Positions 1 through 6,120 are shown, counted from the stretch's first letter. The stretch: 9,780 nucleotides of DNA from Hydrogenophaga sp. (GCA_018335615.1 JAGXRS010000457.1:1-9780); one strand, 5' to 3'. Notes: a model not told the origin generated them from the letters alone. A program made the numbers and translations.

Positions 1-717
1 GATCTGCGCGCCCTGGCCGGCGGTGGCGATGCGCATCACATCGGCCATGCCGGCGAGGATGGCAGGGTTCACCTCCACCAGCTCCTGAGCGCCGGCCAGT
101 GCGTCGATCTGGATGCGACAGGTGGCCTCCAGCGTGTACATGGACAGAAAAGCGTCGGCGATCGTGCGGCCCACGGTGAGCATGCCGTGGTTGCGCAGCA
201 CCAGGTAGTTGGCCTTGCCCAGGTCGGCCTGCAGGCGTGGCTTCTCCTCGGGGCGGAAGGCCACGCCTTCGTAGTCGTGGTACGCCAGCGAGGCCAGCAC
301 AAAGGTGCTCTGCTGGCTGATCGGCAGGATGCCGTGCTTCTGCGCGCTCACGCCCACGCCGGCACGCGTGTGTGTGTGCAGCACGCAGCCAGCTTCGGGT
401 CGTGCCTCGTGCACAGCGCTGTGGATCACGAAGCCGGCCGGATTCACTGGAAACGGCGTGTCGTGCAGCTTGTTGCAGGCCGCGTCCACCTTCACCAGGC
501 TGGACGCCGTGATCTCGTCGAACATCAGCCCGTAGGGGTTGATGAGGAACTGGTGTTCACCACCGGTGACGCTGTCGGGCAGCTTGGCGCTGATGTGCGT
601 GAACACCAGGTCGGCCCAGCCATAGGCCGCCACCAGCCGGTAGCAGGCCGCGAGGTCGCAACGCAGCTGCCACTCTTCGGCACTGACGCTGTCTTGAAGC
701 GAGGGGATGTTGAGCAT
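1..717 (-). CDS. Class II aldolase/adducin-family protein (3' end cut by window edge)
   Basis: The reverse strand is open from an ATG at 717 to the left edge, giving 239 residues without a stop. The start is supported by AGGAG at 725-729, seven bases upstream; an in-frame ATG at 738 has no such site. The class II aldolase fold is recognisable: HTH at residues 114-116 and the NHG motif with H177 supply the usual three metal-binding histidines, and HEARPEAG precedes them at about 103-110. Members bind Zn2+ (or a similar divalent metal) and catalyse aldol cleavage, decarboxylation or epimerisation of small, often phosphorylated, sugars or hydroxy acids in the cytoplasm. The adducin-like subgroup often has no assigned substrate, so no reaction is claimed. 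Family members are usually about 250-260 residues, so only a short C-terminal piece should be missing. Neighbours give no pathway. Confidence 0.9.
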   Translation of the reverse strand, partial: MLNIPSLQDSVSAEEWQLRCDLAACYRLVAAYGWADLVFTHISAKLPDSVTGGEHQFLINPYGLMFDEITASSLVKVDAACNKLHDTPFPVNPAGFVIHSAVHEARPEAGCVLHTHTRAGVGVSAQKHGILPISQQSTFVLASLAYHDYEGVAFRPEEKPRLQADLGKANYLVLRNHGMLTVGRTIADAFLSMYTLEATCRIQIDALAGAQELVEVNPAILAGMADVMRIATAGQGAQI

Positions 718-724
718 GCCGTGT

Positions 725-729
725 CTCCT
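725..729 (-). promoter_or_regulatory. Ribosome binding site of the class II aldolase gene
   Basis: On the reverse strand AGGAG stands seven bases before the ATG at 717. It decides this start over the in-frame ATG at 738. Just upstream in the leader is a 6-bp inverted repeat, CGCATC/GATGCG (734-739 and 742-747), too close-set to be a normal hairpin and of unknown role. Confidence 0.7.
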
Positions 730-906
730 GCGCCGCATCGGGATGCGCGGCGGTGGGCCACATGGTGGCGCGGACGCGAGAGGCAGGCTGTCGCAGGATG
801 GACAAGTGACGATGCGGTGGGGAACACGATCCCCCTCCAGCGCGAGGGCCTTCAAGCCCAGGATGCCGCGTAACTGGCTCTGCCAGGCCGCTGGCACCGC
901 CCCCTG

Positions 907-927
907 GAGGGCTGAGGGCTGAGGGCT
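907..927. repeat. Tandem repeat, three copies of GAGGGCT
   Basis: Three perfect back-to-back copies of the 7-mer GAGGGCT fill 907-927. This is a microsatellite-like tract in non-coding sequence, between the stop of the DUF2892 gene and the start of the aldolase gene (both minus strand). Copy number may vary between strains by slippage. Confidence 0.85.
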
Positions 928-936
928 GCGGCTCCC

Positions 937-1020
937 AGCCTGCCTGCGCAGGCTTGGACAGACCGAAGAGGCATCGGCTCTGCCGGTGCCGCGGCCTGCA
1001 AGGCACGCCGCAAGGCGGCG
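937..1020 (-). terminator. Hairpin cluster, probable transcription end of the DUF2892 gene
   Basis: Three stem-loops follow one another downstream of the DUF2892 stop codon: CGCCGC/GCGGCG with loop AAG (1006-1020), GCATCGGC/GCCGGTGC with loop TCT and one G-T pair (971-989), and AGCCTGC/GCAGGCT with a 4-base loop (937-954). None is followed by a T run in the minus direction, so this is not a classical intrinsic terminator. Rho-assisted ending or RNA 3'-end protection is as likely. Confidence 0.45.
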
Positions 1021-1027
1021 CGGGGGG

Positions 1028-1216
1028 TTACTGGGTCTTGCAGGTGTTGAAGCCCAGCAGGGCGTAGGGCGGGCACCAGCCCATCAGCCCGGTCAGCAGG
1101 GGCACGACGCCGATGTAACCCCAGAGGCCCACCGTGCCGGTGGCCGCGGCGGCGATCAGGGCGAGGCCAGCGACGATGCGCAGGGTGCGGTCGATGCCGC
1201 CAACGTTCTTGGTCAT
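1028..1216 (-). CDS. DUF2892 family small inner-membrane protein (YgaP-like TM domain)
   Basis: A 62-residue protein beginning MTKNVGGIDR, the typical opening of DUF2892. Two hydrophobic helices (about residues 11-29 and 31-47) are followed by a conserved cysteine (C48 in GWCP) and a second near the end (C59 in NTC). The same two-helix unit forms the membrane part of E. coli YgaP, where it is fused to a rhodanese; here it stands alone. Its biochemical role is unknown. An upstream in-frame ATG at 1237 exists, but GGAG seven bases before the ATG at 1216, and the family N-terminus, favour 1216. The gene lies 183 bp downstream of the Crp/Fnr-type gene on the same strand, with a perfect CRP-type palindrome in between (1327-1342), so control by that regulator is a reasonable inference. 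The stop is the TAA at 1028-1030. Confidence 0.9.
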   Translation of the reverse strand: MTKNVGGIDRTLRIVAGLALIAAAATGTVGLWGYIGVVPLLTGLMGWCPPYALLGFNTCKTQ

Positions 1217-1326
1217 GTGAATGCTCCAGTTCAGCACGGGCAGGTGCCCGATCCCGGGAGCGGTGGGCGGGATTGCCGGATACCGCGGGGAGTGGTCGTA
1301 TTGAATCCGGGCGTGCGCTGCCGGTA

Positions 1327-1342
1327 TGTGACCTGGGTCACA
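1327..1342. promoter_or_regulatory. CRP-type operator, perfect TGTGA-N6-TCACA
   Basis: The 16 bases read TGTGACCTGGGTCACA: both CRP half-sites are exact, and the two flanking CC/GG bases also pair, giving 7-bp arms. The centre lies about 118 bp upstream of the DUF2892 ATG. A weak sigma70-like pair on the minus strand (TTCAAT, 17-base gap, then TATCCG at 1277-1282) would put the transcription start near 1270 and the operator centre near -64, an activating position for CRP-type proteins. The operator is clear; the promoter assignment is tentative. Confidence 0.7.
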
Positions 1343-1399
1343 AAGCGATGGCCCGCGACGCGCGGCCCGCGGCGGCTGGTCCGGCCGTCTTCGGGGTGG

Positions 1400-2053
1400 T
1401 CAGCGGGTCTGGGCGCTGGCGAGCAGGCGCAGGGCCGCGCTGTCGCGTATGGTGATGCACTCGCGCGAGAGCTCCACCAGCCCGTCGCGTTCGAAGCGGT
1501 GCAGCAGGCGCGTCACGATCTCGCGCACGGTGCCCAGTTCGTCGGCCAGCGCCTGGTGCGTGGCGCGCACCTGCTGGCCGTGGCCGAGCAGGGTGCCGGC
1601 GAGCCGGCTGTCCAGGCGCTGGAACGCGATGGCCTCGATCAGCGCCGTGAGGTCGGCCATGCGGGTGGCGAACAGGCCCAGCACGAAACCGCGAAACGTC
1701 GGGTCGGCCAGGGCGTCCTGGAAATCCGGTGGCGACAGCAGGCTGAGGCGGGTGTCGGTGGTGGCCACGCCGCGGGCGCTCAGCGACTGACCGGCAAACA
1801 GGCCGGCCGAGGACACCAGGCACATCTCGCCGGGCAGCACCCGGTACAGCTCCAGTTCGCGCCCGTTGGCCGCGCTGCGCGACACGCGAACCTCGCCGCT
1901 CATCACCAGGGGGAAGCCCTGGCAGGGGTCGTTTTCGCGGAACAGCACGGTGCCGGGTGGCACCTGCAGCACCGGCAGGCCAGGTAGCAGACCGCTCAGG
2001 CCCGCCAGCCCGGGGTAGAGCCGTAGCAGGTCATGTGCGGGTAGGGCGTCCAT
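1400..2053 (-). CDS. Crp/Fnr-family transcriptional regulator
   Basis: About 217 residues from the ATG at 2053 (MDALPAHD); an ATG at 2062 would add three. Neither has a visible Shine-Dalgarno site, and the frame stays open to 2152. Residues about 20-110 form the cyclic-nucleotide-type beta roll (FRENDPCQGFPLVMSGEVRV, then PGEMC). A long helix follows (about 125-150), then a winged helix with HQALADELGTVREIVTRLL as the helix-turn-helix. The recognition helix has R-E-x-V-x-R, as in CRP, rather than the V-E-T-I-S-R arrangement of FNR. The N-terminal cysteine cluster of oxygen-sensing FNR is absent, and the phosphate-binding-cassette sequence of cAMP-binding CRP is not obvious, so the signal is unknown. 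A TGTGA-N6-TCACA site lies between this gene and the DUF2892 gene, a probable target. The gene is divergent from the cytochrome-yceI operon. Confidence 0.9.
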   Translation of the reverse strand: MDALPAHDLLRLYPGLAGLSGLLPGLPVLQVPPGTVLFRENDPCQGFPLVMSGEVRVSRSAANGRELELYRVLPGEMCLVSSAGLFAGQSLSARGVATTDTRLSLLSPPDFQDALADPTFRGFVLGLFATRMADLTALIEAIAFQRLDSRLAGTLLGHGQQVRATHQALADELGTVREIVTRLLHRFERDGLVELSRECITIRDSAALRLLASAQTR

Positions 2054-2094
2054 GGCTGGCATTGTAGGGTGACGTACCCAGGCAACGCGTGATC

Positions 2095-2133
2095 CGAATG
2101 AGCGGTACGAGTTCATTCGAATTTTTCGAATGA
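2095..2133. promoter_or_regulatory. Palindrome and CGAATGA repeats in the divergent promoter region
   Basis: CGAATGA occurs at 2095-2101, inverted at 2113-2119 and direct again at 2127-2133. The last two form a perfect 9-bp inverted repeat around a 3-base centre, and the first two form a 7-bp inverted repeat around 11 bases. The array lies between the divergent regulator and cytochrome genes, 42 bp upstream of the Crp/Fnr ATG and 54 bp upstream of the cytochrome ATG. Such spacing suits an operator that serves both. The sequence is not a CRP or FNR box, so the binder is unknown. Confidence 0.55.
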
Positions 2134-2186
2134 TGGCTTCAGGCCCTTTCACCCTGGGGACGGGTGGATTTTTCTAAACTGCCGGC

Positions 2187-2759
2187 ATGTCGCCTTCCCG
2201 GATGCCCCCGCACCACCCTGCCCCTTACCACCCCGTGGCCGTCGTGCTCCATTGGGTGCTGGGTCTGGCCCTGATCGGCCTGTTCGCCGTTGGCCTCTAC
2301 ATGACCGGGCTGCCGTTTTCACCCGAGAGGCTGAAGCTCTACAACTGGCACAAGTGGGCCGGCGTGGTGCTGCTGAGCCTGTCCTTCGTGCGCCTGATGT
2401 GGCGCCTGACCCACCGCCCGCCGGCGCTGCCCATGGCCGTTGAAGCTGCCATGCCCGCCTGGCAACGCACCGCCCACCAGGCCACGCACATCGGCTTGTA
2501 CGCGCTTTTCTTCGCGGTGCCGCTGCTGGGCTGGGCCTACAGCTCGGCCGCCGGCTTTCCCATCGTGTTGTTCGGCCTGTGGCCGTTGCCCGATTTCGTT
2601 CCGGTGAACGAGTCGCTGGCCGACGTGCTCAAGCCCCTGCACCAGTGGGCGGCCTATGGCATGGCCGCGCTGGTGCTGCTGCACGTGGCCGGCGCCCTCA
2701 AGCACCACTTCATCGACCGCGACGGTCTGCTGCGGCGCATGGCCTTCGGGCGACCCTGA
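2187..2759 (+). CDS. yceJ: Cytochrome b561-type di-heme membrane protein (YceJ/CybB-like)
   Basis: A 190-residue protein with four hydrophobic helices at about 15-42, 51-75, 97-120 and 150-172. H22 (VLHW), H55 (NWHKW), H152 (LHQW) and H166 (LLHV) fit the four axial ligands of two b-type hemes in the bacterial b561 family, with nearly the spacing of E. coli CybB. Such proteins move electrons between a membrane quinol/quinone and a partner on the periplasmic side. In E. coli the homologue yceJ sits directly before yceI, and the same order is found here, so yceJ is the better symbol than cybB. The start at 2187 has no clear Shine-Dalgarno sequence; an ATG at 2202 is an alternative. Only 21 bases separate the stop from the next gene, which implies one transcript. 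Confidence 0.92.
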   Translation: MSPSRMPPHHPAPYHPVAVVLHWVLGLALIGLFAVGLYMTGLPFSPERLKLYNWHKWAGVVLLSLSFVRLMWRLTHRPPALPMAVEAAMPAWQRTAHQATHIGLYALFFAVPLLGWAYSSAAGFPIVLFGLWPLPDFVPVNESLADVLKPLHQWAAYGMAALVLLHVAGALKHHFIDRDGLLRRMAFGRP

Positions 2760-2780
2760 TTTTTCGCAAGGAATGACTCC

Positions 2781-3344
2781 ATGAAATCCGCTTTTCTGTC
2801 CCTGTCCTTGTTCGCCGCCATGGCCGCCCCGCTGGTCGCGCAGGCCCAGCAGGCGCTGGTGCCGGCCCAAAGCGAGATCGCGTTTGTGAGCCGGCAGATG
2901 GGCGTGCCGGTGGAAGGGAAGTTCAAGTCCTTCAGCGCCCAGGTGGCGTTTGACCCGGCCCAGCTCGCCAGCAGCCGCATCGCCTTCACGGTGGACACCG
3001 GGAGTGCGGACATCAGCCGCGAAGCCAACGCCGAACTGCCCAAGCCCACCTGGTTCAACGTGGCCGCCTTTCCCCAGGCCACCTTCACGTCCAGCAGCAT
3101 CAAGCGCGTGGACGCCACCCGCTATGAGGTGGCGGGCAAGCTGGCCATCAAAGGCGTGAGCAGCGACGTGGTGGTACCCGTGACGCTGGCGCAGAACGGC
3201 GCCACCACCGTGGCCTCTGGCGCGTTCCCGATCAAGCGCCTGACCTTTCGCATCGGCGAAAAGGAGTGGGCCGACACCTCGATGGTGGCCGATGAGGTGC
3301 AGGTGAAGTTCAGGATTGCCTTGACTGGTGTCCCCAAGCTCTGA
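2781..3344 (+). CDS. YceI-family periplasmic lipid-binding protein, copy 1
   Basis: A 187-residue exported protein. The signal peptide is about residues 1-22 (hydrophobic core, cleavage after AQA). The mature part is a YceI lipocalin-like barrel: ALVPAQSEIAFVSRQMGVPVEG stands where the family's IDP.HS..F....G...G.F opening lies, followed by the characteristic alternation of strands, then KLAIKGVS and FPIKRLTFRIG. It departs from the family opening more than copy 2 does. YceI proteins bind polyisoprenoid chains, such as quinone side chains, inside the barrel. Next to a b561 cytochrome this suggests a periplasmic partner in quinone or lipid redox traffic, but that role is inferred. The start is supported by AAGGA at 2768-2772, eight bases upstream. 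It lies in an operon with the cytochrome and copy 2. Confidence 0.92.
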   Translation: MKSAFLSLSLFAAMAAPLVAQAQQALVPAQSEIAFVSRQMGVPVEGKFKSFSAQVAFDPAQLASSRIAFTVDTGSADISREANAELPKPTWFNVAAFPQATFTSSSIKRVDATRYEVAGKLAIKGVSSDVVVPVTLAQNGATTVASGAFPIKRLTFRIGEKEWADTSMVADEVQVKFRIALTGVPKL

Positions 3345-3395
3345 CTTGTTTTCCCCTTCTGATCTTTCCGTTTCTTTCCTTTTTTCTTCCTTCAC
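3345..3395 (+). other. Pyrimidine tract between the two yceI genes
   Basis: Of the first 49 bases after the copy-1 stop (3345-3393), 45 are C or T. The tract ends at the AGGAG ribosome binding site of copy 2 (3398-3402). It has no hairpin, so read-through is expected; an unstructured C/T-rich RNA is also what Rho loads on. Confidence 0.6.
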
Positions 3396-3408
3396 TCAGG
3401 AGTCTTTC

Positions 3409-3981
3409 ATGCGCAAATCCCTGTCCCTGCTGGCCGCTGCGGCCGTTCTGTCCACCGCCGGCATCGCCCAGGCCGCGGAGTACGCGATCGACCCGACGCA
3501 CACCTTCGCCACCTTCGAAATCGGCCACTTCGGTGCCACCACCAACCGCGGCCGTTTCGACAAGAAGGAAGGCAAGATCAGCTTCGACAAGGTCGCCAAG
3601 ACCGGCAGCGTGGACATCAGCTTCGACGTGGCCTCGGTGAACACCGGCACCCCCATGTTCGACAAGCATCTGCTGAGCGCCGAGATCCTGAATGCCGAGC
3701 AGTTCCCCAAGGCCCGCTTCGTGTCCACCAAGTTCCAGTTCAACGGCGACAAGGTCAGCTCGGTGGACGGCAACCTGACGATCATGGGCAAGACCCAGCC
3801 CGTGACGCTCAAGGCCACCCAGTTCGCCTGCTACGACAACCCGATGGTCAAGCGCGAGGTCTGCGGTGGCGACTTCGAGGCCACCATCGACCGCACCGCC
3901 TTTGGCGCCGATTACGGCGTGAACTGGGGTTTCCCGAAGAACGTGCGTCTGGTGTTGCAGATTGAAGCGGTGAAGCAGTAA
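3409..3981 (+). CDS. yceI: YceI-family periplasmic lipid-binding protein, copy 2
   Basis: A 190-residue exported protein with signal peptide at about 1-22 (cleavage near IAQA-AEY). The mature protein opens EYAIDPTHTFATFEIGHFG, the standard YceI signature, and continues with NRGRFDKKEGKI, DKHLLSAEILNAEQFP and GNLTIMGKTQPVTL, all typical of this barrel, which holds a polyisoprenoid chain. Two cysteines (ACYDN and EVCGG) lie close to each other and could form a periplasmic disulfide, as is common in this subgroup. AGGAG at 3398-3402 with a six-base spacer fixes the start; the frame is open further upstream to 3328 but lacks an initiation signal there. It is clearly not a recent duplicate of copy 1, since few residues match. 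It is the last gene of the cytochrome-yceI-yceI unit and is followed by strong hairpins. Confidence 0.94.
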   Translation: MRKSLSLLAAAAVLSTAGIAQAAEYAIDPTHTFATFEIGHFGATTNRGRFDKKEGKISFDKVAKTGSVDISFDVASVNTGTPMFDKHLLSAEILNAEQFPKARFVSTKFQFNGDKVSSVDGNLTIMGKTQPVTLKATQFACYDNPMVKREVCGGDFEATIDRTAFGADYGVNWGFPKNVRLVLQIEAVKQ

Positions 3982-3986
3982 CTCCC

Positions 3987-4057
3987 TGCGCGGCTGCGCG
4001 GCTTTCCCCCGGAGGGGGACCACGCCAGTGGCCCGGCAAAGCCGGTTCCACGGCGTG
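3987..4057 (+). terminator. REP-like hairpins after the yceI operon
   Basis: Directly after the stop codon come two tandem copies of TGCGCGGC (3987-4002), a hairpin TCCCCC/GGGGGA with loop GGA (4005-4019), and a long stem-loop: CACGCC, GTGG and CCGGC (4021-4037) pair with GCCGG, CCAC and GGCGTG (4041-4057) around loop AAA, 15 pairs with two small bulges. There is no T run, so 3'-end protection or Rho-assisted ending is possible. The style matches the scattered intergenic palindromes of Comamonadaceae. Confidence 0.6.
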
Positions 4058-4095
4058 TGCTGCGTGAAGGCACGTGCGCCGGTTGCATGATCTTC

Positions 4096-4131
4096 CATGA
4101 CAAAGGCCCGCGCTCGCGGGCCTTTGTCATG
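4096..4131. terminator. Bidirectional terminator hairpin (17-bp perfect palindrome)
   Basis: Seventeen bases (4096-4112) are exactly inverted at 4115-4131 with only two bases between. The stem carries AAAGGCCCGCG and its complement, the usual shape of a bidirectional intrinsic terminator between convergent genes. It stands between the plus-strand yceI operon and the minus-strand ykgJ remnant, whose TGA (4127-4129) lies inside the stem. Confidence 0.85.
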
Positions 4132-4315
4132 GGCGGGTGGCTTCTTCGAGTCGGTCGAGGAAGCGCAGGGCGTGTTCGCGTGAGGCGCCACACATCTCGG
4201 TGTTGGGCTGCAACGAGCCGCACACCGCTGGCCTTTCCGGCTGGCCGAACAGCTGGCAGCGCAGCTCGGCATCCAGTTGCGGGCAGGGCAGGCCCGCCGG
4301 CTTGCCGTGTGGGAA
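4127..4315 (-). pseudogene. YkgJ-family cysteine-cluster protein, C-terminal remnant
   Basis: Read on the reverse strand, the last 62 codons of a YkgJ-type (CxxCxxCC, metal-binding) protein remain: PHGKPAGLPCPQLD, then CQLFGQPERPAVCGSLQP and EMCG, ending EEATRP-stop. The four cysteines and the PERPAVC signature are those of the family's C-terminal half. The N-terminal part with the CxxCxxCC cluster is absent: an in-frame TGA sits at 4316-4318, and the family-like sequence ends at about 4312. Full-length members are roughly 80-130 residues. The break coincides with the start of a recombinase-bearing element, so the gene was probably split by integration, with its front half beyond the element outside this window. 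The function of YkgJ proteins is not established; a zinc or iron site is assumed from the cysteines. Confidence 0.8.
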
Positions 4316-4372
4316 TCATTGGAACTGGATTCGCTATCCAGTTTTCGGAGTAGTTTCCCAATGGCTCCCACA
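4308..4372. repeat. Nested inverted repeat at the element junction, candidate att region
   Basis: TGTGGGAATCATTGG (4308-4322) is inverted at 4358-4372 with 13 of 15 positions paired. Inside lies a perfect 8-bp inverted repeat, AACTGGAT/ATCCAGTT (4323-4330 and 4336-4343, centre TCGCT). The outer left arm straddles the point where YkgJ coding similarity ends (about 4312). Large serine integrases recognise att sites that are themselves imperfect inverted repeats, usually next to the integrase gene, so this is a fair attL candidate. It may instead be an operator for the recombinase promoter. Confidence 0.5.
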
Positions 4373-4443
4373 GGCTTTAGGCGTGTAGGAGCTAAAGGCT
4401 AAAACGACTCTTTTTACTGGGTTCCACTATTACGGAGCCCACG
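4373..4443 (+). promoter_or_regulatory. Leader and ribosome binding site of the serine recombinase
   Basis: CGGAG at 4433-4437, six bases before the ATG, is a good ribosome binding site. Upstream, CTTTAG (4375-4380) is inverted as CTAAAG (4392-4397), and GCTAAAG is partly repeated in tandem (4391-4403). No confident -35/-10 pair was seen. This stretch is visibly more AT-rich than the sequences on either side. Confidence 0.5.
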
Positions 4444-6120
4444 ATGACCTTCACCACCCCCGACCTCACTGCCAACCAGCACGACGACCTCTCCGTTTCC
4501 CCGACCGCCACCGCGCCGGTAGCTTTCTCTTACGTTCGCTTTTCACATGGCCGTCAGAAGAACGGCGACAGCGTGCGCCGCCAGCTTGCCCTGTCCCGTG
4601 AGTACGCCGACAAGCACGGCTTGCAGCTGCAAGAGCTTACCTATAGCGACCTCGGTTTGAGTGCCTTTCGTGGTGCCAACATCGAGCGAGGTGCTCTAGC
4701 CGCGTTCATCAAGGCGGTCGAAGACCGTAGCATCCGGCGCGGGTCCTACTTGCTGGTCGAAAATTTCGACCGTCTCTCCCGCGCTGAGGTCCACGTCGCA
4801 CTACAGTTGCTGCTGCGTCTCGTATCGGCTGGCATCGTCGTCGTCACCCTTATGGACGGCAAGGTCTGGAACGAGCAGACAGTGGCCGATACGACCAACC
4901 TGCTAGTGACCATCATCTTCATGGCGCGCGCCCATGACGAAAGCCTGGGCCGCTCCAAGCGGATTCGGGAGATTCACCAGGCCAAGCGCGCCCGCCGCGA
5001 CCCGGCAATATTTGGCCAGGGGCCTGCCTGGGTAGCCCGCAAGCCGGACGGCTCTGGCTGGGACCTCAAGCCCGGCATGGCCGAGAGCATCCAGCGCGTG
5101 TTCGAACTGAGCATCCAAGGGGTCGGCAGCGTAGCTATCGCACGCATGGCCAACGCCGAGGGCTGGGTTGCACCCGCCAAGGTGCCGCGCTGGAACACGA
5201 CACTGCCTAACAAGCTGCTTCGCAACCGTGCCGTTCTCGGGGAGTACGAGCCCAAAGAGGTGAGGGGAGCTACCCGCGTCTCAACGGGCGAAGTGTGGAC
5301 GGACTACTACCCTCGCGTGGTCGAAGAGGACACTTTTCTCAAGGCCCAGGCAGCCGCTCACAACCGTCTCAACCTGCCTAGCCGGCGCGATGCCGGTTAC
5401 CACAACGTGCTCCAAGGGTTCGCCTACTGCGGCCACTGCGGCCAGACTCTCTTGCGCAAGCGCAAAAGTGGCGCAAAGAACGCTGTCGGATATGCACAAT
5501 ACATGTGCAGCGGCAGGCATTGCGGTGAAACACAGTGCCCGACGGTCGCCGCGCGGCCCCTTGAGCAGCGCTTGCTGCCCAATCTCGTGCGCAACGCTGT
5601 CAGCGAGGTGGCGCGAACCGACCGACTGGCTGTACTGCGCGACCTGTTGGACACCAAGGAAGCCGAGCATCGAGACGCATCGAAAGCGGCCGAGCGTATC
5701 CTGACCATGCTACAGAGCGCATCGAGCCCGCTGCTAGAGCGCCGCTTCCGTGAGCTGGACGGCAAGGCCACAGCAGCCGGCACCGAGGCCGAAGCCCTTC
5801 GCGCAGAACTGCATGCCAGCCAAGGCACGCTGTGCGATGAGGACGTGGACGATGCGATTGAAAAGGCGATGGCGGCTGTCTTGGACGTCACCGACCAGCA
5901 CGCGACAGAGCGAGCCGCGCTGCGCGACAGTCTGGCCCGAGCCTACTCCGCCGTCTGGGTGTGGCCAGACAAGATGCTGGCCGCGACCCTCGCCCAGGGG
6001 CGGCGTGAGGTCGTCTGGGTTCCATTGGGCGCGGAGGCATCTATTGTCGAGGCCCTGACGGGCCAGCTCGTGCTGCCACCCTTGCCCAAGCACCTGCGGG
6101 CCCATCAGCCAGACGCCTGA
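4444..6120 (+). CDS. Large serine recombinase / integrase
   Basis: A 558-residue recombinase. The N-terminal resolvase domain (about 27-180) has the catalytic serine S34 in YVRFS, with R32, the DSVRRQ segment (R46, Q47) and NFDRLSR (D109, R110, R113) matching the active-site arginines of the family. A Recombinase domain follows (about 190-300), then a zinc ribbon with YCGHCG (C329, C332) and C355, C360/C365, and a helical, probably coiled-coil stretch (about 390-480). This layout is that of large serine integrases, which join attP and attB through a covalent phosphoserine link with 2-bp staggered breaks, usually without host factors. The length fits the family (450-600) and the frame is intact. 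Its position immediately inside a truncated ykgJ gene suggests it drove the insertion. No excision factor gene is visible. It could alternatively be a transposase-like recombinase of a smaller unit. Confidence 0.94.
   Translation: MTFTTPDLTANQHDDLSVSPTATAPVAFSYVRFSHGRQKNGDSVRRQLALSREYADKHGLQLQELTYSDLGLSAFRGANIERGALAAFIKAVEDRSIRRGSYLLVENFDRLSRAEVHVALQLLLRLVSAGIVVVTLMDGKVWNEQTVADTTNLLVTIIFMARAHDESLGRSKRIREIHQAKRARRDPAIFGQGPAWVARKPDGSGWDLKPGMAESIQRVFELSIQGVGSVAIARMANAEGWVAPAKVPRWNTTLPNKLLRNRAVLGEYEPKEVRGATRVSTGEVWTDYYPRVVEEDTFLKAQAAAHNRLNLPSRRDAGYHNVLQGFAYCGHCGQTLLRKRKSGAKNAVGYAQYMCSGRHCGETQCPTVAARPLEQRLLPNLVRNAVSEVARTDRLAVLRDLLDTKEAEHRDASKAAERILTMLQSASSPLLERRFRELDGKATAAGTEAEALRAELHASQGTLCDEDVDDAIEKAMAAVLDVTDQHATERAALRDSLARAYSAVWVWPDKMLAATLAQGRREVVWVPLGAEASIVEALTGQLVLPPLPKHLRAHQPDA

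Larger units (their letters stand above)
718..1027. other. Intergenic region, aldolase to DUF2892 gene: no gene seen
   Basis: These 310 bases separate two minus-strand genes. They hold the aldolase leader, a 7-bp tandem repeat (907-927) and three hairpins (937-1020) likely to end DUF2892 transcription. Open frames here (for example 557-1006 minus and 707-922 plus) have arginine- and proline-rich translations without family features and overlap the aldolase gene. I found no convincing promoter for the aldolase gene by eye. Confidence 0.7.

Noticed and set aside
1217..1237. Longer N-terminus (start at 1237) for the DUF2892 protein
   Set aside because: The family begins MTKNVGG, and GGAG lies at the right distance only for the ATG at 1216.
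986..1987. Plus-strand open frame of 333 codons over the DUF2892 and Crp/Fnr genes
   Set aside because: Antisense of two recognisable genes; composition is typical of a high-GC shadow frame.
2319..3395. Minus-strand open frame of 358 codons opposite the cytochrome and first yceI genes
   Set aside because: Histidine/glycine-rich antisense shadow of two well-identified genes; no initiation signal.
3310..4371. Minus-strand open frame of 353 codons over the second yceI gene and the ykgJ remnant
   Set aside because: It is not the frame that encodes the YkgJ sequence, and it is antisense to yceI; a shadow.
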